Below, in pieces: positions 9,578 to 16,573 of a DNA stretch of 64,000 bases (position 1 is its first letter; every line of letters starts with the position of its first letter). Position numbers and translations under genes: made by a program. This stretch comes from Paenibacillus methanolicus. Its GTDB lineage: Bacteria > Bacillota > Bacilli > Paenibacillales > Paenibacillaceae. The DNA is taken from contig NZ_VNHS01000010.1 of assembly GCF_008124765.1 (NCBI RefSeq), positions 310,001 to 374,000 on the forward strand, read 5' to 3'. The notes beneath the pieces were generated by a model that did no database searches, was not told where the DNA came from, and saw only the letters and a program-made list of their open reading frames with translations.

Positions 9578-10234
9578 CTATCCGAGGCGTTCCGCCATGA
9601 GCGAGATCGCGTTGACCGCCGCGACCGCCACCGGACTGCCGCCCTTGCGCCCGAGGTTCGTAATATACGGAATGTCCAGCTTCGCGAGCTCTTCCTTCGA
9701 TTCCGCCGCCGAGACGAAGCCGACCGGCACGCCGACGACGAGACCGGGCTTCGCTTCGCCTTCCTTCACGAGCCGGATCAGCTCGAGCAGCGCCGTCGGC
9801 GCGTTGCCGATCGCGTAGATGCCGCCCTCCGCCTCGCGGATCGCCTTGCGGATCGAGATGATCGCGCGCGTCGTGTTCAGCCGCTTGGCCTCCGCCATGA
9901 CGTCCGGATCGGAGATGTACACCTTCACTTCGCCGCCGAACTTCTCGATGCGCGGCTTGCTGATGCCGACCTGCACCATCTGCACGTCCGCGACGACCTT
10001 GCGCCCTTGGCGGATCGCCTCGATGCCCGCGCGGATCGCGTCCTTGTGGAACAACAAGCTGCGGCCCAGCTCGAAATCGGCCGACGCGTGGATGACGCGC
10101 TGCACGACCGGGTACTGCTCCTCCGTGAACGGATGCGTCCCGAGCTCCTCGGTAATCATCTCGAAGCTCTTCTCCTCGATCTCCTGCGGCTGCACCGTCA
10201 GCGGTTTGAACGCCGTCTTGAAATCCATCTCCAT
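9578..10234 (-). CDS. cbiC: Cobalt-precorrin-8 methylmutase CbiC
   Basis: The 218-residue enzyme moves the C11 methyl group to C12, giving cobyrinate. CbiC/CobH signatures are present: YPVVQRVIHASADFEL with the catalytic His, then VVADVQMVQVGI, AIGNAPTALLEL and GVPVGFVSAAESKEEL. The start is taken at ATG 10234 with GAAGAG nearby and GGAGG further up; ATG 10228 is an alternative. A longer frame extends upstream into cbiJ and is not real. Confidence 0.95.
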   Translation of the reverse strand: MEMDFKTAFKPLTVQPQEIEEKSFEMITEELGTHPFTEEQYPVVQRVIHASADFELGRSLLFHKDAIRAGIEAIRQGRKVVADVQMVQVGISKPRIEKFGGEVKVYISDPDVMAEAKRLNTTRAIISIRKAIREAEGGIYAIGNAPTALLELIRLVKEGEAKPGLVVGVPVGFVSAAESKEELAKLDIPYITNLGRKGGSPVAVAAVNAISLMAERLG

Positions 10235-10272
10235 CTCTTCGCTATGCCTCCTTCTTAGCAATCGCTGCGGAC

Positions 10273-11046
10273 CTATCGTCCGTGCAGCCCGTCCAAATGC
10301 GCGATGACCGCGCCGTAATCCGAATACGCCGTGCCGAACTCGATGTCCGGCCGGCCGATGACGATCGTCTCGATGCCCATCTCCGCCGCCGCCTCGAGCT
10401 TCTCGTCGACCGCGCCGGCTTTGCCGCTCTCCTTCGTAATCATGAGCGTGACGCCGTAATGGGCGTAGAGCGCCTTGTTCAGCTCCTTCGAGAACGGCCC
10501 CTGCATGGCCACGATGTTCCGCTGCGGAATGCCGAGCTCCTCGCACTTGACCATGTTGTCCGTGCGCGGCAGCATGCGGGCGATCAGCGTGACGTCCGGC
10601 AGCCCCTGCAGCCTCGCGGCGAAAATGTGCAGCGTCTTGCTGCCCGTCGTCAGCATGACGACGCCGCCGCGCCGGGCCGCCTCCGCCGCCGCTTCCTCGT
10701 AATCCGCCGCGTACGCGACGAGGCTGCCCCGCCCCTCGCCGCTCTCGCGCTCCCGCTCGTAGCGGATGTAAGGCACGCCCGCTTCCGCCGCCGCGGCGAT
10801 CGCGTTGCGGTGCGCCTCCTCCGCGAACGGATGGCTCGCGTCGACGACGGCCGTCATGCCCTGCTCCCGAATGAGCGCCGCCATCTCCGCTGCCGTCAGC
10901 CGGCCGGTCCGGACGGCAAGCCCTGCCGAAGCAAGGCTCGCCGCCGCGCTCTCGGTCACGACCGAAGCGAGCGGCTCGTAACCGCTCGCCTTAACCCGCA
11001 CCGCCAGCTCGCGCGCGTCGCTCGTCCCGCACAGCATGAGGATCAT
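10273..11046 (-). CDS. cbiJ: Cobalt-precorrin-6A reductase CbiJ/CobK
   Basis: The 257-residue reductase uses NAD(P)H on the corrin ring. It starts MILMLCGTSDARELA, the dinucleotide-binding beginning of the CbiJ/CobK family, and contains VDASHPFAEEAHRNAI and MLTTGSKTLHIF, both family landmarks. The C-terminal TIVIGRP motif is present. Its ATG overlaps the end of cbiX by four bases, where the cbiX frame runs out of its His-rich tail. Confidence 0.94.
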   Translation of the reverse strand: MILMLCGTSDARELAVRVKASGYEPLASVVTESAAASLASAGLAVRTGRLTAAEMAALIREQGMTAVVDASHPFAEEAHRNAIAAAAEAGVPYIRYERERESGEGRGSLVAYAADYEEAAAEAARRGGVVMLTTGSKTLHIFAARLQGLPDVTLIARMLPRTDNMVKCEELGIPQRNIVAMQGPFSKELNKALYAHYGVTLMITKESGKAGAVDEKLEAAAEMGIETIVIGRPDIEFGTAYSDYGAVIAHLDGLHGR

Positions 11047-12104
11047 TGCAGCCCCTCCGATGCGAGCGCGGCGGGACGGTCCGATTTGTCGCGCTCATGA
11101 CCATGTCCGTCGTGGCGGTGATCATGATCATGGCGATGATGCTCATGATCGTGTCCGTCATGATGGTCATGATTGTGATGATGATCGTGTCCGTCATGAT
11201 GGTCATGATCGTGATGATGATCGTGCCCGTCATGATGCCCGTGATCGTGGTCATGGTGGTGATGGTGACCGCCATCGTCGTGATGATGGTGGTGATGCCC
11301 ATGCTCCGCGGCCGCCGCCAGCCGGTATTGGCACATGTCGCAGTTCATCTTCACTTCTTCCCCGAGCGCCTCTCGCGCCCGCTCGAGCAGAATCGTCTGC
11401 AGCGTCGGGTGGAAGCCGAAATACCGCGCGAGCGTGAAATCATGCTCCGGATAGCGCGCCTTCAAGCCTTCCAACATATCCTCCATCCGCTTAATCAGCA
11501 CGCCCGTGAACAGGAAATAAGGCAGCACGATAACATGCTTCGCTCCCAGCTTCAGACACCGCTCCGCGCCGGCTTCGACAAGCGGATCGGTCACGCCCAT
11601 GAAGGCGGTCTCGACGTAGCCGACCTTCAGCCGCTCCCAGAACAGCCGCGCAATTTTGAACAGGTCGCTGTTCGCGTCCGGATCGCTGCTGCCCCGCCCG
11701 ACGACGAGCACCGCCGTGTCGCGCAGCTCCGCTTCCGGATCGAGCCCGGACTCGCGCAGCCGGGCCGAGAGAATCTCCAGCACCTGGTCATGCACGCCGA
11801 TCGGGCGGCCGTAGATGAACCGAACGCTCCGGTGCCGCTCCCGCGCCTCGTCGATCGCAGCCGGAATATGCAGCTTCGCGTGGCCGGCGGAGAACAGCGT
11901 GATCGGAATGACCGCCACCCGCTTCGCGCCTAGCGCGGCGCACTTGTCGAGCCCCTGATCAAGCGTCGGTTTCTCGAACTCGAGAAAGCACGTCTCGACC
12001 AGCAGGCCTTCCAGCCGGTCCGCAACCGCGCTCACGAACGCCCGGACCTCGTCATTTCCTTCGGCATCCCGGCTGCCGTGGCCGACAAACAATACTGCAT
12101 CCAT
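11043..12104 (-). CDS. cbiX: Sirohydrochlorin cobaltochelatase CbiX with His-rich tail and CxxC
   Basis: This chelatase inserts Co2+ into sirohydrochlorin to start the anaerobic route. It has two homologous CbiX modules: residues ~1-125 with the LFVGHGSRD motif (His9) and SAGHAKLHI (His75), and residues ~130-250 with VVGRGSSDPDANSD. After residue 250 come a CDMC pair (Cys255, Cys258) and then a tail at 268-336 made almost only of His, Asp and Gly, with about 40 histidines in 69 residues. Long CbiX proteins of B. megaterium carry an Fe-S site and a His-rich tail, so the layout is known; the tail here is long and internally repetitive. It probably stores or buffers cobalt (inference). Confidence 0.95.
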   Translation of the reverse strand: MDAVLFVGHGSRDAEGNDEVRAFVSAVADRLEGLLVETCFLEFEKPTLDQGLDKCAALGAKRVAVIPITLFSAGHAKLHIPAAIDEARERHRSVRFIYGRPIGVHDQVLEILSARLRESGLDPEAELRDTAVLVVGRGSSDPDANSDLFKIARLFWERLKVGYVETAFMGVTDPLVEAGAERCLKLGAKHVIVLPYFLFTGVLIKRMEDMLEGLKARYPEHDFTLARYFGFHPTLQTILLERAREALGEEVKMNCDMCQYRLAAAAEHGHHHHHHDDGGHHHHHDHDHGHHDGHDHHHDHDHHDGHDHHHNHDHHDGHDHEHHRHDHDHRHDGHGHERDKSDRPAALASEGLQ

Positions 12105-12161
12105 CTTTCGTCCGCTCCTCTTCCCTATGAAAATCCCGGCGCGCCGTCGACCGTCGATCCC

Positions 12162-13988
12162 TCAGTCGCCGCACACCGCGTTATCGATCGCAAACACGGG
12201 CAGGTCCTGCTGCCGGTAACCTTCCAGCTCCTTCACCCGTTTGAAAAACTTATGGAATCGTTCGTTCGGATGACCCTCCTGCCGAAAGCGCGCCACGATC
12301 CGCTCCACCGTCGGCACCAGCGCCTCCGGCTCGATCCCCTCCGCGACGGGCTGGGCGGCGTGCGCGTTGCGCCCGACCGTCTTCCCGCCCAGAAACAAAT
12401 CGAATTTCCCCCGTCTGTACACGATGCCGATATCTTCGTTCACCGCGCCGTAGCACGCCATCCCGCAGCCGTTGAAGCCGATGCGCATCTCCTTGGGCAC
12501 CTTCGCGCCGCCGAGTCCCTCGCCGAGCCGCTCCAAATACGGCACCGATTCGGCTTTCTCCATATTGCAAAAGTCGCATGCCTTGATCTGAACGACGTCG
12601 CCGATCGGCGCCAGCGCGAATCCCGCCTCGCGAAGGCGGCCCGTCGCCGAATCCGGATCATCCGTCCGCAGGCGAACGATGAATTGATGGTGCGGCGTAT
12701 ATTCCAGCTCGCCCGCGTCGCCGACGATCTCGGCCAGCAGCATCATTTGCGCCGCGCTCAGCTTCTTGTTCGCCAGCCCGGGACTGACCGTGAATTCGAA
12801 TATCGCCTCACGTCGGAACGCGGCCCCCGCGCTCCCGCCATCGGCGCTCGGCCCTCGTTCAGCCGGCGCGACGCCGCGGCTGGCATCCACCCGTCGCAGC
12901 GCCTCCAGCGCAAGCGATAATGGCGAAGCGGTCCCGACAACCGCAGCCGCCCGCGAAGTCGCCATCGCCATCTCGACTTCCTGCCTTCGCGGCACGCCGT
13001 GACCTGCCGGCTCCTCCGCCGCCGCAGCCCCGAGCGTAACCGTCGCCGCCCCTTGCTCGCTTCCCGAGCGGCCGGCCGCGAGCTGCTCAAGCGCCCCGTC
13101 GTCCTCACCCCATGCTTCTTCCGATCCGCCGTCTTGTCCTGTCGCGCCGACGGCCTCCAACGCCCAAGGCTCCGCCTCGGTCCGCAGCCGCTCATGCGGA
13201 CGCAGCGGCTGCACGTCCGCGCCGAGCGTATACTTCCGCTGATAACCGCGCGGCGTAATCATGAGCCCTTCATAGACGCTCGTGGCCGAATTGCCGATGA
13301 TGACCGTCGTCAGCATGCCGATATCGTGCTCCAGCATCTCCCCGAGCGTCGTGATCACGACGTCCTGCCGATCGCGGTAGGCGCTCTTAACGATGCCGAC
13401 CGGCGTCTGCGCCGAACGGTACTTGAGCGCGATCCGCTGCGTCTCGACGATCTGGCGCGTCCGCCGCCCGCTGCGCGGATTGTACAGCGCGATGACGAAG
13501 TCCGCGGAGGCGGCCGCTTCGACGCGCCGCTCGATGACCCGCCACGGCGTCAAATGATCGCTCAGGCTGATCGTGCACGCGTCGTGCATGACGGGCGCCC
13601 CGAGCAGCGACGCCGTCGAATTGATCGCCGAGATGCCCGGGATTATTTCCACCTCGACCCCCGTCTCCCGCCGCCAGCCCCGCTCCATGAGCACCTCGTA
13701 CACAAGGCCGGCCATGCCGTAGACGCCCGCGTCCCCGCTCGAGATGACCGCCACCTTGCGGCCGGCCTCCGCCTGTCGCACCGCTTCCTGCGCCCGGCTG
13801 ACCTCCTCGGTCATCCCGGTCCGCACGACCTGCTGCTCGCTCAACAGCCCGCGGATCAAATCGACGTACGTGTTGTAGCCGATGACGATATCGCTTTCCT
13901 GTATCGCTTCCTTCGCCCGTTTCGTGATATGTTCGAAGCTGCCCGGGCCGAACCCGACGATCAGCAGCTTGCCCGTTGTCCTCTCCAT
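12162..13988 (-). CDS. cbiH60: CbiH60: precorrin-3B C17-methyltransferase fused to a sulfite-reductase-like domain
   Basis: The ~608-residue product has the CbiH ring-contracting methyltransferase in residues ~1-240 (LLIVGFGPGSFEHIT, SSGDAGVYGMAGL, IPGISAINSTASLLGAP). A charged, Ala/Gly-rich linker follows to about 350. The C-terminal domain resembles nitrite/sulfite reductases, with CDFC and GCGMAC cysteines able to bind an Fe-S cluster. This is the CbiH60 architecture described in B. megaterium. The ATG at 13988 lies behind AAGGAG; an upstream in-frame ATG falls within the leader terminator. It is the first gene of the operon. Confidence 0.93.
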   Translation of the reverse strand: MERTTGKLLIVGFGPGSFEHITKRAKEAIQESDIVIGYNTYVDLIRGLLSEQQVVRTGMTEEVSRAQEAVRQAEAGRKVAVISSGDAGVYGMAGLVYEVLMERGWRRETGVEVEIIPGISAINSTASLLGAPVMHDACTISLSDHLTPWRVIERRVEAAASADFVIALYNPRSGRRTRQIVETQRIALKYRSAQTPVGIVKSAYRDRQDVVITTLGEMLEHDIGMLTTVIIGNSATSVYEGLMITPRGYQRKYTLGADVQPLRPHERLRTEAEPWALEAVGATGQDGGSEEAWGEDDGALEQLAAGRSGSEQGAATVTLGAAAAEEPAGHGVPRRQEVEMAMATSRAAAVVGTASPLSLALEALRRVDASRGVAPAERGPSADGGSAGAAFRREAIFEFTVSPGLANKKLSAAQMMLLAEIVGDAGELEYTPHHQFIVRLRTDDPDSATGRLREAGFALAPIGDVVQIKACDFCNMEKAESVPYLERLGEGLGGAKVPKEMRIGFNGCGMACYGAVNEDIGIVYRRGKFDLFLGGKTVGRNAHAAQPVAEGIEPEALVPTVERIVARFRQEGHPNERFHKFFKRVKELEGYRQQDLPVFAIDNAVCGD

Positions 13989-14018
13989 GCGATTCCGCCG
14001 CTCCTTCCTTGTCCACGC

Positions 14019-14060
14019 AAAAAAGGACATTCCCAACACAACAATGTGTTAGAAATGCCC
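14019..14060 (-). terminator. Riboswitch-controlled intrinsic terminator upstream of cbiH60
   Basis: On the minus strand a 16-bp stem (arms at 14045-14060 and 14025-14040, with G-U pairs) closed by a four-base loop is followed by six T (14019-14024). The 5' arm overlaps a segment complementary to 14133-14143, allowing an alternative antiterminator hairpin. The position between the B12 aptamer and the first gene is that of a transcription attenuator. Confidence 0.88.
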
Positions 14061-14132
14061 GTGGCTCGCAAACGAATCCAAACGACCGTCCCTCGCGCAT
14101 GCGCATAGGGCGGTATCGTTCCTGCTTGTCCG

Positions 14133-14143
14133 ATCTCTAACAC
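14133..14143 (-). promoter_or_regulatory. Predicted antiterminator arm of the B12 riboswitch
   Basis: On the minus strand GTGTTAGAGAT can pair over 11 bases with ATTTCTAACAC in the 5' half of the terminator stem (around 14047-14057). Formation of this pairing would prevent the terminator. Confidence 0.7.
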
Positions 14144-14177
14144 CACCCTAATTCCGCGTAGGTTAACAGTGCTGTTG

Positions 14178-14386
14178 AAACAGGCAGGTCTCCTGACTTA
14201 AAGCGATGCGGCGGCGGTCTTCCCGGGAGGCAGTCTCCCAGTGACTTCGGTTGGCGGCGCATCCGTCCGCGGCCATCGATCGGCCGGCGGACAAGCTTCT
14301 TACAGTGGCGGGTCCGTGTCGGTTTTGCACCGAACTTCCCTATTAAGCCATAATCGCCATGACTGACGACTTGGCACCTGTTCCCG
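14178..14386 (-). promoter_or_regulatory. Cobalamin (B12) riboswitch
   Basis: The minus strand has the B12-element landmarks in order: a 5' GGTGCC near 14370-14380, AGGGAAGTTCGGTG near 14328-14342, the B12 box GCCACTGTAA at 14300-14309, and a closing GTCAGGAGACCTGCC at the 3' end near 14186. It lies upstream of cbiH60 and is followed by an antiterminator/terminator pair, so it should switch the whole operon off when adenosylcobalamin is present. Confidence 0.96.
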
Positions 14387-14405
14387 ATATGCAATTGTCT
14401 CGATC

Positions 14406-14435
14406 ATCATACAAGAGCCCGCCATAATCTGTCTA
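14406..14435 (-). promoter_or_regulatory. Promoter of the cobalamin operon
   Basis: The minus strand reads TAGACA (14430-14435), 18 bases, TATGAT (14406-14411), a good sigma-A match. Transcription would begin just before the riboswitch. Confidence 0.75.
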
Positions 14436-14518
14436 TGAAAATAATGGTTCGATGGCCGGCCGCTAATCTTTTCCCGTTCCCGGCGCATAACATACGATCG
14501 ATCCGGCCATCCTATTCT

Positions 14519-14748
14519 CGACGGCGTGAAGAGAGGTGTGGTTCCATTGAGCCGAACGGTGAAAGGACTCGACACGCGAGGTATACGGAAGTAAACACAT
14601 TTTGCATAGAAGCGAGGGGTTGTGCCGCAGAGCATTCTGAGGGACACTTTACCATCAGGTAAACCGGATTTCTAACGGATGTGAAACAGATGTTGTCTCA
14701 TTCTACGCATCGCCGTCGGAGAAGAGCCCTTAAAACGGGCTCTTTTTT
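14519..14748 (+). ncRNA. Tandem structured sRNA, copy 1
   Basis: First of four related units. The promoter GCATA (14485-14489), 18 bases, CATCCTA (14508-14514) fits the sigma-G consensus GMATR-N18-CATNMTA. The RNA would start near 14520, exactly where CGACGGCG (14519-14526) can pair with CGCCGTCG (14711-14718). Between them lies a nearly invariant core of about 100 bases containing small hairpins CAGA-GCAT-TCTG and TTTACC-ATCA-GGTAAA, enclosed by CACAT/ATGTG. It ends in the terminator AGAGCCC...GGGCTCTTTTTT (14723-14748). A forespore RNA is inferred. The known forespore sRNA CsfG is the first family to compare; I could not check this. Confidence 0.85.
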
Positions 14749-14835
14749 CGTTGCGCCCTTCGTAGGTTTCGCCCATCGTGTCGTGGTTTACGGCAAGGCG
14801 TGCATAGGACGGACCGGCGCGGGGCATTATATGAT

Positions 14836-15066
14836 CGACGGCGTGAAGAGAGGTGTGGTTCCATTGAGCCGAATGGTGAAAGGACTCGACACGCGAGGTA
14901 CACGGAAGTAAACACATTTTGCATAGAAGCGAGGGGTTGTGCCGCAGAGCATTCTGAGGGACACTTTACCATCAGGTAAACCGGATTTCTAACGGATGTG
15001 CAGCAGAAGTTGTCTCATTCTACGTATCGCCGTCGGAGAAGAGCCCTTAAAACGGGCTCTTTTTTC
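14836..15066 (+). ncRNA. Tandem structured sRNA, copy 2
   Basis: Closest in sequence to copy 1. Promoter GCATA (14802-14806), 18 bases, CATTATA (14825-14831). The closing helix is CGACGGCG (14836-14843) with CGCCGTCG (15028-15035). The core is identical to that of copy 1 across the small hairpins. The stretch after the core differs (CAGCAGAAG here, AAACAGATG in copy 1) before the shared TTGTCTCATTCTACG. The terminator is at 15040-15066. The upstream ~90 bases are unrelated to those of the other copies, so promoter plus RNA, and not a larger segment, is what was multiplied or maintained. Confidence 0.85.
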
Positions 15067-15183
15067 GTTACCCTGCAATGACAGGGGACTATGGAGCGTC
15101 TTTTGGTTTGCTCCCCCTTGTTACCTTTTCCGACTTGTTGAAACATCCCGCATAGAACCGTCCTTGCCCGGACATCATAATCT

Positions 15184-15409
15184 CGACGGTGAGAAGCGAG
15201 GTGCGGTTCCATTGGACGGCATAGTGCAAGGACTCACTAGAGGTAAACGGAAGTAACACATTTTGCATAGAAGCGAGGGGTTGTGCCGCAGAGCATTCTG
15301 AGGGACACTTTACCATCAGGTAAACCGGATTTCTAACGGATGTGAAACAGATGTTGTCTCATTCTACGATCACCGTCGGAAAAGAGCCCTTAAAACGGGC
15401 TCTTTTTTC
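15184..15409 (+). ncRNA. Tandem structured sRNA, copy 3
   Basis: Promoter GCATA (15150-15154), 18 bases, CATCATA (15173-15179). The closing helix has changed on both sides: CGACGGTG (15184-15191) pairs with CACCGTCG (15371-15378), a C-G to U-A exchange relative to copies 1 and 2. The 5' third differs from copies 1-2 by substitutions and a three-base deletion. One A is missing at GTAACAC just before the core. The core hairpins are unchanged. The terminator is at 15383-15409. Confidence 0.85.
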
Positions 15410-15506
15410 GTTGCGTCGCAACGTCATCCGCGTTTTGCATCCAACCTGCGTCGCCTCCGCCCTTTTTCCCCCGCATAAAACCGTCCTTCCCCGGACATGA
15501 TAATAT

Positions 15507-15733
15507 CGACGGTGAGAAGAGAGGTGTGGTTCCATTGGACGGCATCGTGCACGGACTCACTGGAGGTAAACGGAAGTAAACACATTTTGCATAGAAGCGA
15601 GGGGTTGTGCCGCAGAGCATTCTGAGGGACACTTTACCATCGGGTAAACCGGATTTCTAACAGATGTGCAACAGAAGTTGTCTCATTCTACGTATCACCG
15701 TCGGAAGAGAGCCCCTGAAGCGGGCTCTCTTTT
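15507..15733 (+). ncRNA. Tandem structured sRNA, copy 4
   Basis: Promoter GCATA (15473-15477), 18 bases, CATGATA (15496-15502). The closing helix is CGACGGTG (15507-15514) with CACCGTCG (15696-15703). Within the core only two bases differ from the other copies, one in the tetraloop of TTTACC-ATCG-GGTAAA. The terminator stem is rebuilt (GAGAGCCC with GGGCTCTC, 15707-15729, then TTTT), so its pairing is kept although its sequence is not. Two micro-ORFs begin 50 bases further on. Confidence 0.85.
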
Positions 15734-15784
15734 CCGTTGAAGGCGGTCGAATCGATGGCCGCGACTATTCCGAGGAGGATCAGC

Positions 15785-15937
15785 ATGAACGACGAGTATC
15801 GCCCCGCCCAACTGAACGCCGAGCAGCTGGACGAGCTGCGGCAGACCGAAGCGCATCTCCGGTCGGCTTCTAACCCGAATATCGTGTTGATCGCGTACGA
15901 GAAGGACGACCGCTCAGCCGAAAAAGGAAGCGTCTAA
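15785..15937 (+). CDS. Small acidic protein, 50 residues, unknown
   Basis: The frame begins at ATG 15785 behind a strong GAGGAGG eight bases upstream and ends at TAA 15935-15937. The product begins MNDEYRPAQLNAEQLDEL, is rich in Glu and Asp in its first half, has one hydrophobic stretch (NIVLIAY) and ends in charged residues. I do not recognise the family. It sits right after the sRNA array and three bases before a second micro-ORF, suggesting a two-cistron unit. No own promoter was identified. Confidence 0.6.
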   Translation: MNDEYRPAQLNAEQLDELRQTEAHLRSASNPNIVLIAYEKDDRSAEKGSV

Positions 15938-15940
15938 CCG

Positions 15941-16033
15941 ATGATCGCGCTATTCGATCTGGTTCGCGAAGTGCTTCTCGCGGGAGCCATCCACGGCGTC
16001 GAGCATGCGTTCGAGCTGTTCGAGTCCTCGTAA
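15941..16033 (+). CDS. Micro-ORF, 30 residues, unknown
   Basis: Starts at ATG 15941, three bases after the preceding stop, and encodes a peptide beginning MIALFDLVREVLLAG and ending in FELFESS. The first half is hydrophobic and could form an amphipathic helix. The ribosome-binding site would be GGAAG at the end of the upstream gene. A clean terminator follows within 22 bases, which supports translation of the pair as one unit. Function unknown. Confidence 0.45.
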   Translation: MIALFDLVREVLLAGAIHGVEHAFELFESS

Positions 16034-16054
16034 TACCAATACGCTTGAATTCGA

Positions 16055-16084
16055 AACGCCGCAGCTCACTGGCTGCGGCGTTTT
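16055..16084 (+). terminator. Intrinsic terminator after the micro-ORFs
   Basis: Stem ACGCCGCAG / CTGCGGCGT with an eight-base loop followed by TTTT. Confidence 0.85.
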
Positions 16085-16130
16085 CGGCGCGCGCTCGCGA
16101 TCAATTCCCCCGCGCCCCGCTTATTCCCAA

Positions 16131-16188
16131 CGCAAAAAGCCCCCTGCCACGGCGCGAAACTGCGCATTCTACCGTAGAGGGGACTTAT
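16131..16188 (-). terminator. Probable terminator of the HesB-like gene
   Basis: On the minus strand AAGTCCCCTC pairs imperfectly with CAGGGGGCT followed by TTTTTG, just downstream of the stop at 16211. Confidence 0.55.
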
Positions 16189-16210
16189 CGCGACTTTACT
16201 CAATTGCGGA

Positions 16211-16573
16211 TTAGCATTCGCCCGGCGCGCTCGGTTTGCCGGCCGCAGCCGCGGTACGGAAGCTGGAGCCGCAGCCGCAAGTCGCGGATGCGTTCGGGTT
16301 CTCGATCGTGAACCCGCCGCCCATCGCCGATTCCTTGAAATCGATCTGGAGACCGTTAAGGTAGCGGAGGCTCTCGCCGTCGACGACGACTTTAAGCCCG
16401 TCCAGCTCCATCACGTTGTCCTCGTCCTTCTGTTCGTCGTCGAAGCCCATGCCGTAGGAGAAGCCGCTGCAGCCGCCTTCCTTGACCCCGATGCGAAGGA
16501 ACAGATCCGGCGATTCTTCCGCCGCGAGCATTTCTTTTATTTTCTCATTTGCGCTTTCGCTAATGGTTATCAT
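16211..16573 (-). CDS. erpA: HesB/IscA/ErpA-type iron-sulfur carrier (YutM-like)
   Basis: The 120-residue protein has the three A-type carrier cysteines: Cys35 in GGCSGFSY and Cys99/Cys101 in TCGCGSSF. The middle region includes GLKVVVDGESLRYLNG and SAMGGGFTIENPNA, as in the family. These proteins hand Fe-S clusters to apoproteins in the cytosol. The last 15 residues beyond the core are Ala/Pro-rich and not conserved. The ATG at 16573 lies behind AGGGAGGG. A B. subtilis homologue (YutM) sits near yuzB, yutJ and yutI, and so does this gene. Confidence 0.93.
   Translation of the reverse strand: MITISESANEKIKEMLAAEESPDLFLRIGVKEGGCSGFSYGMGFDDEQKDEDNVMELDGLKVVVDGESLRYLNGLQIDFKESAMGGGFTIENPNASATCGCGSSFRTAAAAGKPSAPGEC

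Noticed and set aside
14300-15640. Repeated minus-strand open frames over the RNA array giving similar ~80-residue peptides
   Set aside because: They run backwards through the terminators and only reflect the repeated RNA sequence; no ribosome-binding sites.
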